Source: a virus | Direction: 5' to 3' (one strand) | Length of the DNA: 32,624 bases | Virus record (IMG/VR): IMGVR_UViG_3300025671_000271 | Span: 1-32,624 of that record | Shown here: positions 1 through 9,831 of the stretch, piece by piece | Layout of the letters: each line of letters begins with the position of its first letter | Position numbering within the stretch: position 1 is the first letter of the stretch | The notes under the pieces: generated by a model | What the model saw: the letters and a program-made list of their open reading frames with translations, nothing else | Told to the model about the DNA's origin: nothing | Databases searched by the model: none | Translations under genes and position numbers: made by a program

Positions 1-2
1 TT

Positions 3-647
3 GAAGTATTACCTACTGATGATAGCGAATATCAAATATGGGTTATTGTTAAAAGAACAATTAATGGTGTAACAAAAAGATATATAGAATATTTACATAA
101 TTTAGATTTTGATGAAACAGATGATACTTCATTTAATTTTTTAGATTCACAATTATCTTATGATGGTAGTGCAGTTACAACTATATCTGGATTATCTCAT
201 CTTGAAGGTCAAGAAGTTTCAATCTTAGCTGATGGTGCAACTCATCCAAATAAAACAGTTTCAAGTGGTGAGATTACTTTAGAAAGATCAGCATCAAAAG
301 TTAAAGTTGGTTTGCCATACACATCTTTATTACAAACAATGAGAATAGATGCAGGTTCACAGAATGGTACATCACAAAGTAAGACTAAAAGAATATATGA
401 AATAACAATTCGATTATATGAATCTATTGGTGTTGAGGTTGGTTCAGACTTAAATAACATGGAACGAATACCATTCAGATCTTCTGCCAATCTTATGAAT
501 AGTGGAGTTAATGTATTTACAGGAGATAAGGAAGTAGAGTTCAGAGGTGATTATGAAACTGATGGTTTTATATTTGTAAGACAAACACAACCATTACCTT
601 TAACTATATTATCTCTATATCCTAAACTACAAACAAACGATGGATAG
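3..647 (+). CDS. Tail tubular protein B (T7 gp12-like), C-terminal fragment
   Basis: The reading frame is open from base 3 to the stop at 645-647 and has no start in the window, so this is the last ~214 residues of a longer protein. T7 gp12 is about 790 residues and forms the tail nozzle. Visible features are a beta-rich sequence with IWVIVKRTINGVTKRYIE near its beginning, typical of gp12-type nozzles (query of virion parameters followed by a conserved C-terminal beta domain ending PLPLTILSLYPKL). The assignment also rests on synteny: gp13-, gp14-, gp15- and gp16-like genes follow immediately. The stop overlaps the next start by 8 bases. The TTG at 312 is an internal codon, not the true start. 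Confidence 0.82.
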   Translation, partial: EVLPTDDSEYQIWVIVKRTINGVTKRYIEYLHNLDFDETDDTSFNFLDSQLSYDGSAVTTISGLSHLEGQEVSILADGATHPNKTVSSGEITLERSASKVKVGLPYTSLLQTMRIDAGSQNGTSQSKTKRIYEITIRLYESIGVEVGSDLNNMERIPFRSSANLMNSGVNVFTGDKEVEFRGDYETDGFIFVRQTQPLPLTILSLYPKLQTNDG

Positions 648-1092
648 CATATTAAATATTGTTAAATACAAAGGAGAACATGGTCAATACATTATGAAGC
701 AAAGAATGAATCATGTATTGATGGATAAAGATATGGAATTTGATGGCAACCCAATGAACTTAGAACAAGATAACTTAGCATTTACTGGTATGATTGATGG
801 TGAACCTATCTTTGCAGCAGGTATGAAAATCATTTGGGGACAAGTTGCAGAAGGTTGGGTGATCGCTACGAACAAAGTATTGCAACATCCTTTACTTGTT
901 GCTAAAGCTATTAAGAAAGATTTTGCAAGAGTTGCTAAAGAAAACAATATCAAAAGAGTTCAAACTGCTGTAAGAGCTGACTATACAACTGGTTTAAAAT
1001 TTGCTAAATGGTTAGGTTTACAGGAAGAAGGTTTAATGAGAAAATTTGGTTTCGATGGTTCTGATCAATATATGTATGCGAGGTTATTCTAA
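640..1092 (+). CDS. Internal virion protein A-like (T7 gp13 position), GNAT-like fold
   Basis: 150 residues. The pattern (DNLAFTGMIDGEPIFAAGMKIIW, then a helix, then VQTAVRADYTTGLKFAKWLGLQEEGLMRKFG) is that of a GNAT acetyltransferase-like fold, in which the last segment is the usual 'moves as a unit, larger index' region ending in Y-A-R-L. T7 gp13 also has a GNAT-like fold and follows gp12, so position and fold agree. Whether it has any acetyltransferase activity cannot be told; no clear Q/R-x-x-G-x-A pyrophosphate loop is visible. It overlaps the upstream gene by 8 bases and shares the A of TAA with the ATG of the next gene, indicating translational coupling in the late operon. Confidence 0.72.
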   Translation: MDSILNIVKYKGEHGQYIMKQRMNHVLMDKDMEFDGNPMNLEQDNLAFTGMIDGEPIFAAGMKIIWGQVAEGWVIATNKVLQHPLLVAKAIKKDFARVAKENNIKRVQTAVRADYTTGLKFAKWLGLQEEGLMRKFGFDGSDQYMYARLF

Positions 1093-1586
1093 TGGGATGG
1101 ATTGCAGCAGCAGCACCAGCAATTACAACAGCAGCAACAACAGCTGCTCCTTATGTAGCTATTGGTAGTACAGCATTAGGAGTTGTTCAAGCAGGTAAGA
1201 TAGGTGCTTATAATGAAGCAGTTTTAAATAGAAAAGCTGCTGTATTAGAACAAGAAGGTGAACTTATTGCTAAACAAACAGAATTTGATTTAGCACAATT
1301 TGATAAAGAATTTAGAAAATTAGAAGGTAAAACAAAAGTTGCTCTTGCTAAATCTGGTGTCGTTAGAGGAGAAGGAACTGGAAGAAGAATTGAAATAAAT
1401 AATTTAAGAGAAGCAGAAATTGAAAGAAATAATATAAGATATAATTCTCAAATAGCACAAGCTAAAAAATTTGAAGAAGCATCTTTTGCAAGAATAAATG
1501 CAGACATTGCAAAACAACAAGCAAGATTTGAACAAATAAGATTAGGTACTCAGTTAGGTACAAGTCTATTAACAATGCAAGGATAA
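1092..1586 (+). CDS. Internal virion protein B-like (T7 gp14-like)
   Basis: 164 residues. The N-terminus (about residues 3-40) is Ala/Gly/Thr-rich and hydrophobic (WIAAAAPAITTAATTAAPYVAIGSTALGVVQAG). It is followed by a long helical, charged stretch with Gln/Glu/Lys. This is the usual design of gp14-type ejected proteins, which insert into the outer membrane of the host to start the DNA channel. The segment VALAKSGVVRGEGTGRRIE matches the conserved 'G..G.s' stretch of this family as I recall it. The start ATG overlaps the previous stop (TAATG). Length is close to T7 gp14 (196 residues). Assignment rests on order and composition. Confidence 0.75.
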   Translation: MGWIAAAAPAITTAATTAAPYVAIGSTALGVVQAGKIGAYNEAVLNRKAAVLEQEGELIAKQTEFDLAQFDKEFRKLEGKTKVALAKSGVVRGEGTGRRIEINNLREAEIERNNIRYNSQIAQAKKFEEASFARINADIAKQQARFEQIRLGTQLGTSLLTMQG

Positions 1587-1594
1587 AATAATAA

Positions 1595-3361
1595 ATGCCA
1601 ACTATACCTGTAATTACTGCAAAAACAAGACCAACAGCAGAAGCACCAAGTACAACTGGTGGAACTACTATTGATCCTAGTCAAAATATTGCAACTGCTA
1701 CTGCACCATTAACAAGTGGTTTAACTAAACTTTATGTAAAAGAAAAACAACAAGAAGCTAATAACAAAGCAATAAAAATATTATCTGATCTTTATGTTAA
1801 TCAAGAAGATGGAACAAAAGGTTTGTATTCAATTCAAAGTGAAACAAGTGCCAATCCTAATCCTAGTGAAGCATCTTCTGGTTATGATAATGATGTAGAA
1901 AAATTATGGAATTACGCAAGAAATACAAAGTTACAAGGTTTAGATAATTTTACTAAAAAAGCATTAGAAAATAAATTTTATTCTACTGCTAGTTTATTTA
2001 AAATAAAATCATTAGAAGGTTCAAGAAATTCACAAATAAAAGAAACAAGAAATGTAACAGATGATTTTGTTTTAAAAGAATCTCTAGCATTAAAATTAAA
2101 TGGTATTGAATATTTAGAACCTTATAAAAATAATATATTAGATGTAGTTGAAAAAAATTATTTAAAAGAAGATGAAGGTATAAAAAAACTTGATATACAA
2201 AATTATTTAAAGTTTGGTCAATCACAATTAGCAAATGATTTAGCTGTTAAAGATCCATTATTTTTAAAAGAAAATATAAATAAATTTGATGCTTTATCTG
2301 CTGAAGATCAGATGAATATATTAGCTACTGCTGATAAACAAATTTTTGAAAATAAAAAAACATACTTTACTGATGGTATGGAATTAACAGAGGATAGTAC
2401 AACACAATCTATTATAGATGCTTATGATCAAATTAAAGATGCTACATTTGGTGGTGATATAAACAAAATAAATTTATGGCAATCTCTACCAGAAAATGAA
2501 AAAAAAGAAATATTAGATCATGCTAAAACAGTAAGAAGATCTAATACAGCAGAATTAAATAATAGAAACAATGCTGTTCTTAATGAATCAAAACAAAAAA
2601 GTATTAATGATTTTCAAAAAATGTTTAATGATTCTCAATCATTGGAAACTTTAACAGAACTTGAAATCAATAATATTTTTGGTGAACCTAAAAATGATTA
2701 TGAATTAGATGCTAAAAATCAAATTGTAGAACTATCTACAAAAATAGGTCAAAAAGAATTTTCTAATGTTAATAATTATTATAAAAATTTTGATATTCAG
2801 AAAGCAATATTATCTGGACAAATTACAGATCACATTACACCTTTTCAATTAGAAGGAGAAACAGAAGCTAAGAGTATTACTCAAAGAGTTGGCGATGGTA
2901 TTTCTAAAAAAGAATTTGGTTATTATATTAATTATTTATTACCAAATAAAAACAATCAAGTATTTGTTGATAATCATAAAAAATTATATTCTGTTATTGA
3001 GCAACTTCAACCTTTTGTTGAAGGACCAAGTTCTTTACAATATTTAGATACAACTGTTGATAATCGTTTAAATGATTTTCAATCTCAAATGATATTTAAT
3101 TTTTCTGAAGCTATAAGAAATGGAGAAAATATAAATGAAGTTTTAAATATTAATAGTAAAAAATTTATTTTAAAAAATTTACAACAATTTAAACCAAATA
3201 AAGATTTATTAACAAAATTAATTTCAGAAAAAAATGTTGATTCATTAGATGAAAATATCTTAGTTCCGCCTCAATGGAATCCAGATGTTCATAAATCCTA
3301 TGAAGATTATATAAATTCAAAAGAATACCAAGAATATTTAATTAAAAAACAGGAGCAATAA
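1595..3361 (+). CDS. Internal virion protein C-like (T7 gp15 position)
   Basis: 588 residues; T7 gp15 is 747. The first ~45 residues are low-complexity (Pro/Thr/Ala) and the rest is strongly helical and charged with no membrane segments, as expected for a core protein ejected into the periplasm. No enzyme motif is visible. The coding strand is strikingly A-rich, with codons almost always ending in A or T, more extreme than the terminase or capsid genes. It lies 8 bases after the gp14-like stop and its TAA overlaps the ATG of the gp16-like gene. Function is inferred from position only; sequence similarity to gp15 is not evident by eye. Confidence 0.66.
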   Translation: MPTIPVITAKTRPTAEAPSTTGGTTIDPSQNIATATAPLTSGLTKLYVKEKQQEANNKAIKILSDLYVNQEDGTKGLYSIQSETSANPNPSEASSGYDNDVEKLWNYARNTKLQGLDNFTKKALENKFYSTASLFKIKSLEGSRNSQIKETRNVTDDFVLKESLALKLNGIEYLEPYKNNILDVVEKNYLKEDEGIKKLDIQNYLKFGQSQLANDLAVKDPLFLKENINKFDALSAEDQMNILATADKQIFENKKTYFTDGMELTEDSTTQSIIDAYDQIKDATFGGDINKINLWQSLPENEKKEILDHAKTVRRSNTAELNNRNNAVLNESKQKSINDFQKMFNDSQSLETLTELEINNIFGEPKNDYELDAKNQIVELSTKIGQKEFSNVNNYYKNFDIQKAILSGQITDHITPFQLEGETEAKSITQRVGDGISKKEFGYYINYLLPNKNNQVFVDNHKKLYSVIEQLQPFVEGPSSLQYLDTTVDNRLNDFQSQMIFNFSEAIRNGENINEVLNINSKKFILKNLQQFKPNKDLLTKLISEKNVDSLDENILVPPQWNPDVHKSYEDYINSKEYQEYLIKKQEQ

Positions 3362-6300
3362 TGCCTTTGGTAGTAGACCAAATAAATGACATGATCAAAG
3401 CAGGAGTTCCTATTGATCAAGTGAATAAATTTAAAGAAGATAAACTTCTTGAAATGAAACAAGGTAATGTTCCTTTAAAAATAATATCAGAACAGTTTGG
3501 TCAGAAAGAAGTTGATAGAACTGATATACAAAAATTTTGGCAATCAATTTCTACAGAAGTAGAAAAGGATGTTGGCTATGGTGGAATTTTAGATGTTGAT
3601 CAAATTCCAGATGATAATGCTCCAGACAGAATACAAAAATTTTTATTAGGAAATGATGAAAGGTATCAATTTAAACCATATTTTGAAAGAGCATTAGGAA
3701 ATTCTGGTTTAAATAAAATGATTAAATATCATTCGGATGGTCAATGGGGTTATAAAGTTGATCAACCTTTACCAGAAGGTACAGGTTTTTTAGAAAAATT
3801 AACTGAAGGTGCAGTAGGTTTGGTTGCTGAAATACCAACATTTATTCCTGGTGCTGTTGCTGGTACTTTTGTTGGTGGTCCAGGTGGAGCAGTTATAGGT
3901 GGTGGATTTAGTGCTGGTGCTATTCAAGGAATATATTCCGAAGCATTAAAAAGAGGAGAGGTAAAAGGTTTCTCTGAATGGTGGGATATTTTTGTAGAAG
4001 AAGGTTTATCAGAAGGTGCTAAGACAGCAGCAAAATTATATGCTGCTTATAAAGCTCCTGCATTATTACCTTTTACAAATCCTATTGTTAATAATATTGT
4101 TGGTAGAACTTTAACACAATCAACAGCATATACTGCAACAGGAGTTGCTATGGGTGAAGATATGCCAACAGCAGAAGATTTTGCTGTAACATCTTTATTG
4201 TTTGCACCATTTAATATTAAAGCTCCTAAATCAAAATTAGATAATGTAGTTGCAAAGACAGGTAAAAAACCAATAGATATTATTGAAGATGTAGTAAAAG
4301 ATAGAACTATCTGGGAAGATCTTAATTCAAAAAATATTGAAACACCAAGAGCATATAGGGATATAGCATTAGAAAAAACAATAGAACAAAAAATTAAAGA
4401 ATTAAAAGAACAAAATAAAAAAATTTATAAAGATTCACGAGAACAAAATAATTTAGATAGAAGAAAGGTAGAGCAAGAAGTAAAGAAAAAAAATCCCAAT
4501 ATTTCTATGGATGAAATGTATAGAATGGTTGATTCTATTCTTGCAGAAAGAACTAATAAAAAAATAGAACCTATTATTAATCAAATTAAAGAATTAGAAT
4601 CTCAATTAAAAAATAAACAAGAACCATTAACAAAAGAACAATTTGAAAAAGCAGACAAAGTAAAAGACGAAACAAGAAACGAATTAGATAAAAGTATCTC
4701 TTATGAAACTAAAGAAAGAATTTGGAAAACAGAAAATTTTATAGATGATTTGTTTTATAATCTTATAGATCAAAATCATGTTTATAAAAGAGCTGAAAAA
4801 AAAGCAGAAAAATATGGAGTCAAATATGAAGAAAATATTTCTCCTTATGAAAATTTTCAATTATTACATGGTGTAAAAAATACAATTCAATCTTTTATTG
4901 AAAGAGGTGCTATGGATTTTAAAACAGATAAAGTTATAGGACCTTCAATGAAAAAAATATTTATTGAAAATAATATTAAAGATTTATCTACTTATAAAGA
5001 TTTTATTAGATATTCTATTTCAAAAAGAGCTATAGAAAAAAATGCACAAAAACTTGAAACAGGAGTTAATATAAAAGCTGCTGAAAAATTTGTAAAAGAA
5101 AATAAACAATTTGAAAAACCATTTAGAGATATTGTTAAAGTATCTGAACTTTCTTTAAAATATTTACTTGATGCTGGAGTTATATCTAAAGAAGTTTATC
5201 AAGCTGCATTAAAAGCAAATAAAGATTTTGTTCCTTTTTATAGAGATTTTTTAGAAGAAGCTGGTAGTGGTAATTTTTCAAAAAATGTTAGAAATCCATT
5301 AAAGTTTTTTAAAGGCAGTAAGAAAAAAATTATAGATCCATTTGAAAGCATATATAATAATATTGGTACTTTTGTTACTATAGCAAAAAGAAATGAAGCA
5401 AATTTATCATTCTTAGAAATGATTGAACAAGTTAGAAAGGTAGATCCTAATGCTTTTCCAGAAGTTCAAATTTCTCCAAAAAGAACTAAAGAAACAAAAA
5501 TTTCAGCTAAAGAACTTGAACAAGTAGTAGAAAATCCTAAGAGTTTAAAGCCAGAAGTTGTTGATGGTTTTTCAGTATTTAGAAAAGAAAGTGGATATTT
5601 AAAAGATACAGAAATTGTAGTTTATAGAAATGGTAAAAGAGAAGTTTGGGAAGTAGGTGAAGCATTTGCAAGACCAACAAAAACTTTTGAAAAAGGAATA
5701 TTTAGATACTTAGCTGATTTTTTTAGTTTACCATCAAGAACATTAAGAGCTGGTGCTACAGGAGCTGCGGAATTTGTATATAACAATGTATCAAGAGATG
5801 CTTTTAGTTCAGCTATATTAAGTAAAGGTTGGTATGTTCCTTACTTTCAAACTTTAATGGGAATAAGTATGGTCTTAAAACCTACAAGAAAAAAATTTGG
5901 TTTAGATAAAGTTTATGAAGAATACTCAAAATCACCAGCAGTACAAAATTCTATAGTTACTCTTGATAGAACTTATTTTGATAGAACAGTAAAAGAATAT
6001 TTTACAAAAACTAGACCAATAAATTATATAAAAAATATTCCAGAACTTTTTAGAATATATGTTGAATTTTCTGAAAAAGTTAATAGAGCTGGTAATTTTA
6101 AACTAGCTCTTGATAGAAATTTAAAAAGAGGTTTATCAGAAGACCAAGCTATAAAAAAATCAGCAGTTGAAACTAGAGATAATCCTATTGATTACAGAAG
6201 AATGGGTGCATCTATTCAAGGATTAAATCAAATTTCTGCTTTTTTTAATGCTAGAATACAAGGTTTAAATCAAACAATAAAAGCATTTAAAGATAGACCA

Positions 6301-7299
6301 TTACAAACTTATGCTAAAGTTTTTATGTATGTGCAATTACCTTCTATATTATTATGGATGGCTAACCATGATGATCCAGATTATCAAGATTTACCTCAAT
6401 GGAGAAAAGATTTATTTTGGCATATTAAAGTAAATGGAACATACTATCCAATACCCAAACCATTTGAAATTGGATTAATATTTGGTACTGGAACTGAAAG
6501 ATTTTTAGATTATTATTTTGATAAAGATCCTAAAGCTATAGAAAAATTTAAAGATGCTGTTACAGTTCAATCTTTTAAAGGTTTAGTTCCATTTCCAGAT
6601 ATACTTAAACCATTTTTTGAAGCTAAAAATAATAGAAGTTTCTTTTTTGATAGACCTATTATTCCTGCTGGTTTAGAAAATGTTCCATCAGAATATCAAT
6701 ATACTGATTACACATCTGAAACTATGAAGTTAATTGCAAGTCTAATTAGAAAAGTAAATGGTGATGATTTTTCAAAAGCATCTTCACCTCTTGTTTTAGA
6801 AAATGCTTGGAGAGGTTGGTCTGGTGGTATTGGTGGATATATATTACAATTATCAGATTCATTATTAGATGCTGTTGGTATTGTAAATAGATCTAAAAAT
6901 AGAAAAAAAATGTTATCAGAATATCCTGTTATTAAAGCTCTTATAATTAAAAATCCAGACAGAAATGCAGAACCTATAACTGATTTTAGAAAGTTATACG
7001 AACCTGTGATGAAAAGAATTAATGCAAAAAGAATACTAGAACAAAAAGGTGAAATAGAAAAAGCAAAAATAGAACAAGAAAAACTACCTAAAAATTGGGT
7101 AGTATTAGAAAGAGCATATAAAGCATTGCAAGTTCAAGAACAAATTATAAGAAATATTAATGAAGATCCTAAGGAATCTCCAGAAGCCAAATTACATATG
7201 ACTAATATAATGATTAAAGAAATGATTAGAGAAGCTAAACACGCAATTAACTTATATTATGATAAGGAAGTTTATACTATTAAAGTAGACAAAGAATAA
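3361..7299 (+). CDS. Large internal virion protein (T7 gp16-like), LPD38-like C-terminal region
   Basis: 1312 residues, close to T7 gp16 (1318), the ejected protein that builds the inner-membrane part of the DNA channel. About residues 140-200 form a Gly/Ala-rich hydrophobic stretch (VGLVAEIPTFIPGAVAGTFVGG and following) that could be membrane-active. Residues ~340-450 look coiled-coil. Residues ~790-1050 resemble the large polyvalent protein-associated domain LPD38: RAGATGAAEFVYNNVSRDAF, then a helical region, then ETRDNPIDYRRMGASIQ and FFNARIQGLNQ. I see no lysozyme or transglycosylase motif at the N-terminus, unlike T7 gp16, so cell-wall cutting during entry may lie elsewhere. It starts on the TAATG overlap with the upstream gene. 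Confidence 0.78.
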   Translation: MPLVVDQINDMIKAGVPIDQVNKFKEDKLLEMKQGNVPLKIISEQFGQKEVDRTDIQKFWQSISTEVEKDVGYGGILDVDQIPDDNAPDRIQKFLLGNDERYQFKPYFERALGNSGLNKMIKYHSDGQWGYKVDQPLPEGTGFLEKLTEGAVGLVAEIPTFIPGAVAGTFVGGPGGAVIGGGFSAGAIQGIYSEALKRGEVKGFSEWWDIFVEEGLSEGAKTAAKLYAAYKAPALLPFTNPIVNNIVGRTLTQSTAYTATGVAMGEDMPTAEDFAVTSLLFAPFNIKAPKSKLDNVVAKTGKKPIDIIEDVVKDRTIWEDLNSKNIETPRAYRDIALEKTIEQKIKELKEQNKKIYKDSREQNNLDRRKVEQEVKKKNPNISMDEMYRMVDSILAERTNKKIEPIINQIKELESQLKNKQEPLTKEQFEKADKVKDETRNELDKSISYETKERIWKTENFIDDLFYNLIDQNHVYKRAEKKAEKYGVKYEENISPYENFQLLHGVKNTIQSFIERGAMDFKTDKVIGPSMKKIFIENNIKDLSTYKDFIRYSISKRAIEKNAQKLETGVNIKAAEKFVKENKQFEKPFRDIVKVSELSLKYLLDAGVISKEVYQAALKANKDFVPFYRDFLEEAGSGNFSKNVRNPLKFFKGSKKKIIDPFESIYNNIGTFVTIAKRNEANLSFLEMIEQVRKVDPNAFPEVQISPKRTKETKISAKELEQVVENPKSLKPEVVDGFSVFRKESGYLKDTEIVVYRNGKREVWEVGEAFARPTKTFEKGIFRYLADFFSLPSRTLRAGATGAAEFVYNNVSRDAFSSAILSKGWYVPYFQTLMGISMVLKPTRKKFGLDKVYEEYSKSPAVQNSIVTLDRTYFDRTVKEYFTKTRPINYIKNIPELFRIYVEFSEKVNRAGNFKLALDRNLKRGLSEDQAIKKSAVETRDNPIDYRRMGASIQGLNQISAFFNARIQGLNQTIKAFKDRPLQTYAKVFMYVQLPSILLWMANHDDPDYQDLPQWRKDLFWHIKVNGTYYPIPKPFEIGLIFGTGTERFLDYYFDKDPKAIEKFKDAVTVQSFKGLVPFPDILKPFFEAKNNRSFFFDRPIIPAGLENVPSEYQYTDYTSETMKLIASLIRKVNGDDFSKASSPLVLENAWRGWSGGIGGYILQLSDSLLDAVGIVNRSKNRKKMLSEYPVIKALIIKNPDRNAEPITDFRKLYEPVMKRINAKRILEQKGEIEKAKIEQEKLPKNWVVLERAYKALQVQEQIIRNINEDPKESPEAKLHMTNIMIKEMIREAKHAINLYYDKEVYTIKVDKE

Positions 7300-7322
7300 A
7301 TAATTTAATATAGAGAAACAAT

Positions 7323-9800
7323 ATGACAATATCATCTACTACAGTAAAGAACTCATACGCAGGTAATGGTACTCTTGATACCTTCAACTACACATTCAAG
7401 ATCTTTGCTGACACAGATTTACAGGTTATCATTAGAGATGCGACAGCTACTGAAACAGTAAAAACTTTAACTACTCACTACACAGTAACAGGTGCAGGTT
7501 CTGCTTCTGGTGGAACGATTGTATTCACAGCAGGTAATATACCAACTGCTACTGAAACTGTTGTGATTAGAAGAGCTGTTCCGCAAACACAAGCGATTGA
7601 TTATATCGCTAATGATCCTTTCCCTGCGGAATCACATGAAGAGGGATTGGATCGTGCAATGATGACACTTCAACAACTTCAAGAAGAGGTTGATCGAAGT
7701 ATAAAACTTTCAAGAACAAACACCATGAACTCTACAGAGTTTACTGTTGGTGATACTGATAGAGCAGGAAAAATTTTTGGCTTTGATTCTAATGGAGAAC
7801 TTGTTGTATCGCAAGAGCTGGGAACATTTAAGGGAAATTGGTCTGCTAGTACCACTTATGCTGCTAGAGATATTGTAAAAGATACCTCAACAGGAAATAT
7901 ATTTTTATGTAATACAGGTCACACTTCTTCTGGTGCTGAACCTCTAACTACAAACACAGATAGTGCTAAATGGGATTTATTGGTAGACGCAGAAACTGCT
8001 ACTACTGCTGCAAATACTGCAACAACTAAAGCTGCCGAAGCTCTAGCTTCAGCTAACAATGCAGCGACAAGTGAATCAAATGCTTTAACTTATAAGAACG
8101 ATGCAGAAACTGCAAAGACAGCAGCAGAACTAGCGGAGACAAACGCAGAAACCGCACAAACAGCAGCAGAGGTAGCACAAGCAGCAGCTGAAGCTGCGTT
8201 AGATACTTTTGATGATAGATTTTTAGGAGCTAAAGCAACAGATCCAACTTTAGACAACGATGGTAATGCTCTCCAGGATGGAGCTTTATATTACGATACT
8301 ACAAATGAGTTGATGAAGGTTTATGACCTTACCAATACTGTTTGGAGACAATTAGCTTTAACTGGAACAAATCAAACAAATGTTAATTTAGTTGCTGGAC
8401 AAATTTCGCCAACAAATAATATTTCAACACTTGCTGGACTAAATACAGAATTAACTAATCTTGGAACTTTAACTACAGAAATTTCAAATCTAAATACAAT
8501 TAGAACTGACATTACTCAAGTAAGTACCGATAGTGCAGATGTTCAAACAGTTGCAACAGATCTTGCTGGAAGCGATACGATTGGAACAGTAGCAACAGAT
8601 TTATCTGGTTCAAATAATATTGGATCAGTAGCTACAAATATTATTCCAATTCAAAATGTTAATACTAATCTTCCTGTAATTCAGAATGTAAATAATAATT
8701 TAACTTCAGTTCAAAATTTTGGAAATGTTTATAGAATTTCTGCAACTGCACCTACTACCTCTTTAGACATTGGAGATTTATATTTTGATACAACTGCTAA
8801 TGAATTAAAAGTTTACAAATCATCTGGATGGAGTGCAGCAGGTTCTACAGTAAATGGTACTTCTGCTAGATTTACATACACAATATCTGGTACACCTACT
8901 TCTGTATCTGGTGTGGATGATAATGGTGCAACTTTGGCATACGATGCGGGATTTGCGGATGTCTATGTTAATGGGGTTCGTATGTCTTCAGCAGATATTA
9001 CAATTACTTCTGGTACTGAAGTTGTATTTGCTTCAGCTTTAACAAATGGTGATGTAGTAGATATTGTTGCTTATGGAACATTTAGTGTTGCAGCTATTGA
9101 TGGTTCTAATATTACATCTGGAACAATCGCTAATGCTAGACTAACTGGAAGCGGTGCAATTACAATCAATGGTTCAGCAGTATCATTAGGTGGAAGTGTA
9201 ACTATTGGAGAAACAAAACCTACAATTAGTTCTATCTCTCCAGACACAATCACTAATGCTCAAACTTCAATTACAATAACTGGTTCAAATTTTGCATCAG
9301 TTCCTCAAGTAGAATTTTTAAATCCATCAACAGGTATATGGTACACAGCAGATACAATAACATTTAATAACTCAACATCTTTAACAGTACAAGCAACATT
9401 AAGTGTAGATGCACAATATAAAATTAGAATTGAAAACCCAGATGGTAATTCAGTATTATCATCTACTAATATTTTAACAGTATCAGATGCACCAACTTGG
9501 ACAACTGCGGCTGGAGATTTAGGTACTTTTGCAGGAGATTTTTCTGGTACTTTAGCAACAGTAGTTGCAACATCAGATAGTGCTGTTACATTTAGTGAAG
9601 TAGGAAGTAACTTGACAACAGCTAATGTTACTTTATCATCTAGTGGTGTATTAAGTACAACCGATTTTGGTGGTGCTAGTACACAAGCAACAACTTATAA
9701 TTTTACAATCAGAGCAACAGATGCTGAAGGTCAAACAGCAGACAGAAGTTTTAGTTTGACATCATCATTTGGTGCAACAGGGGGAGCACAGTTTAACTAA
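7323..9800 (+). CDS. Tail fibre with T7-fibre-type N-terminal anchor, coiled coil, IPT/TIG domain
   Basis: 825 residues. Residues 1-~135 match the T7 gp17-type N-terminal tail-attachment domain (NSYAGNGTLDTFNYTFKIF, VVIRRAVPQTQAIDY, FPAESHEEGLDRAMM). Next come a carbohydrate-binding-like module (GNWSASTTYAARDIV, ~175-220) and an Ala/Thr/Glu heptad coiled coil (~222-300). Then there are two copies of a G-x-LY-[YF]-DTT-x-NEL-KVY motif flanking a ladder of short 'VATDL..S' / 'IQNVN' repeats. An IPT/TIG domain (TISSISPDTITNAQTSITITG) follows at ~630-710, and an Ig-like domain sits at the C-terminus. It probably anchors the fibre complex to the tail and may bind the host surface. A GAGAAA ribosome-binding site lies 7-8 bases before the ATG. 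Confidence 0.88.
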   Translation: MTISSTTVKNSYAGNGTLDTFNYTFKIFADTDLQVIIRDATATETVKTLTTHYTVTGAGSASGGTIVFTAGNIPTATETVVIRRAVPQTQAIDYIANDPFPAESHEEGLDRAMMTLQQLQEEVDRSIKLSRTNTMNSTEFTVGDTDRAGKIFGFDSNGELVVSQELGTFKGNWSASTTYAARDIVKDTSTGNIFLCNTGHTSSGAEPLTTNTDSAKWDLLVDAETATTAANTATTKAAEALASANNAATSESNALTYKNDAETAKTAAELAETNAETAQTAAEVAQAAAEAALDTFDDRFLGAKATDPTLDNDGNALQDGALYYDTTNELMKVYDLTNTVWRQLALTGTNQTNVNLVAGQISPTNNISTLAGLNTELTNLGTLTTEISNLNTIRTDITQVSTDSADVQTVATDLAGSDTIGTVATDLSGSNNIGSVATNIIPIQNVNTNLPVIQNVNNNLTSVQNFGNVYRISATAPTTSLDIGDLYFDTTANELKVYKSSGWSAAGSTVNGTSARFTYTISGTPTSVSGVDDNGATLAYDAGFADVYVNGVRMSSADITITSGTEVVFASALTNGDVVDIVAYGTFSVAAIDGSNITSGTIANARLTGSGAITINGSAVSLGGSVTIGETKPTISSISPDTITNAQTSITITGSNFASVPQVEFLNPSTGIWYTADTITFNNSTSLTVQATLSVDAQYKIRIENPDGNSVLSSTNILTVSDAPTWTTAAGDLGTFAGDFSGTLATVVATSDSAVTFSEVGSNLTTANVTLSSSGVLSTTDFGGASTQATTYNFTIRATDAEGQTADRSFSLTSSFGATGGAQFN

Positions 9801-9831
9801 TGAATACAATTTTCAAATCGGAGATTTGCTA

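Noticed and set aside
9769-9831. Upstream TTG start for the LamG/SPRY-like gene
   Set aside because: It would overlap the previous fibre gene, and the ATG at 9832 has a better ribosome-binding site.
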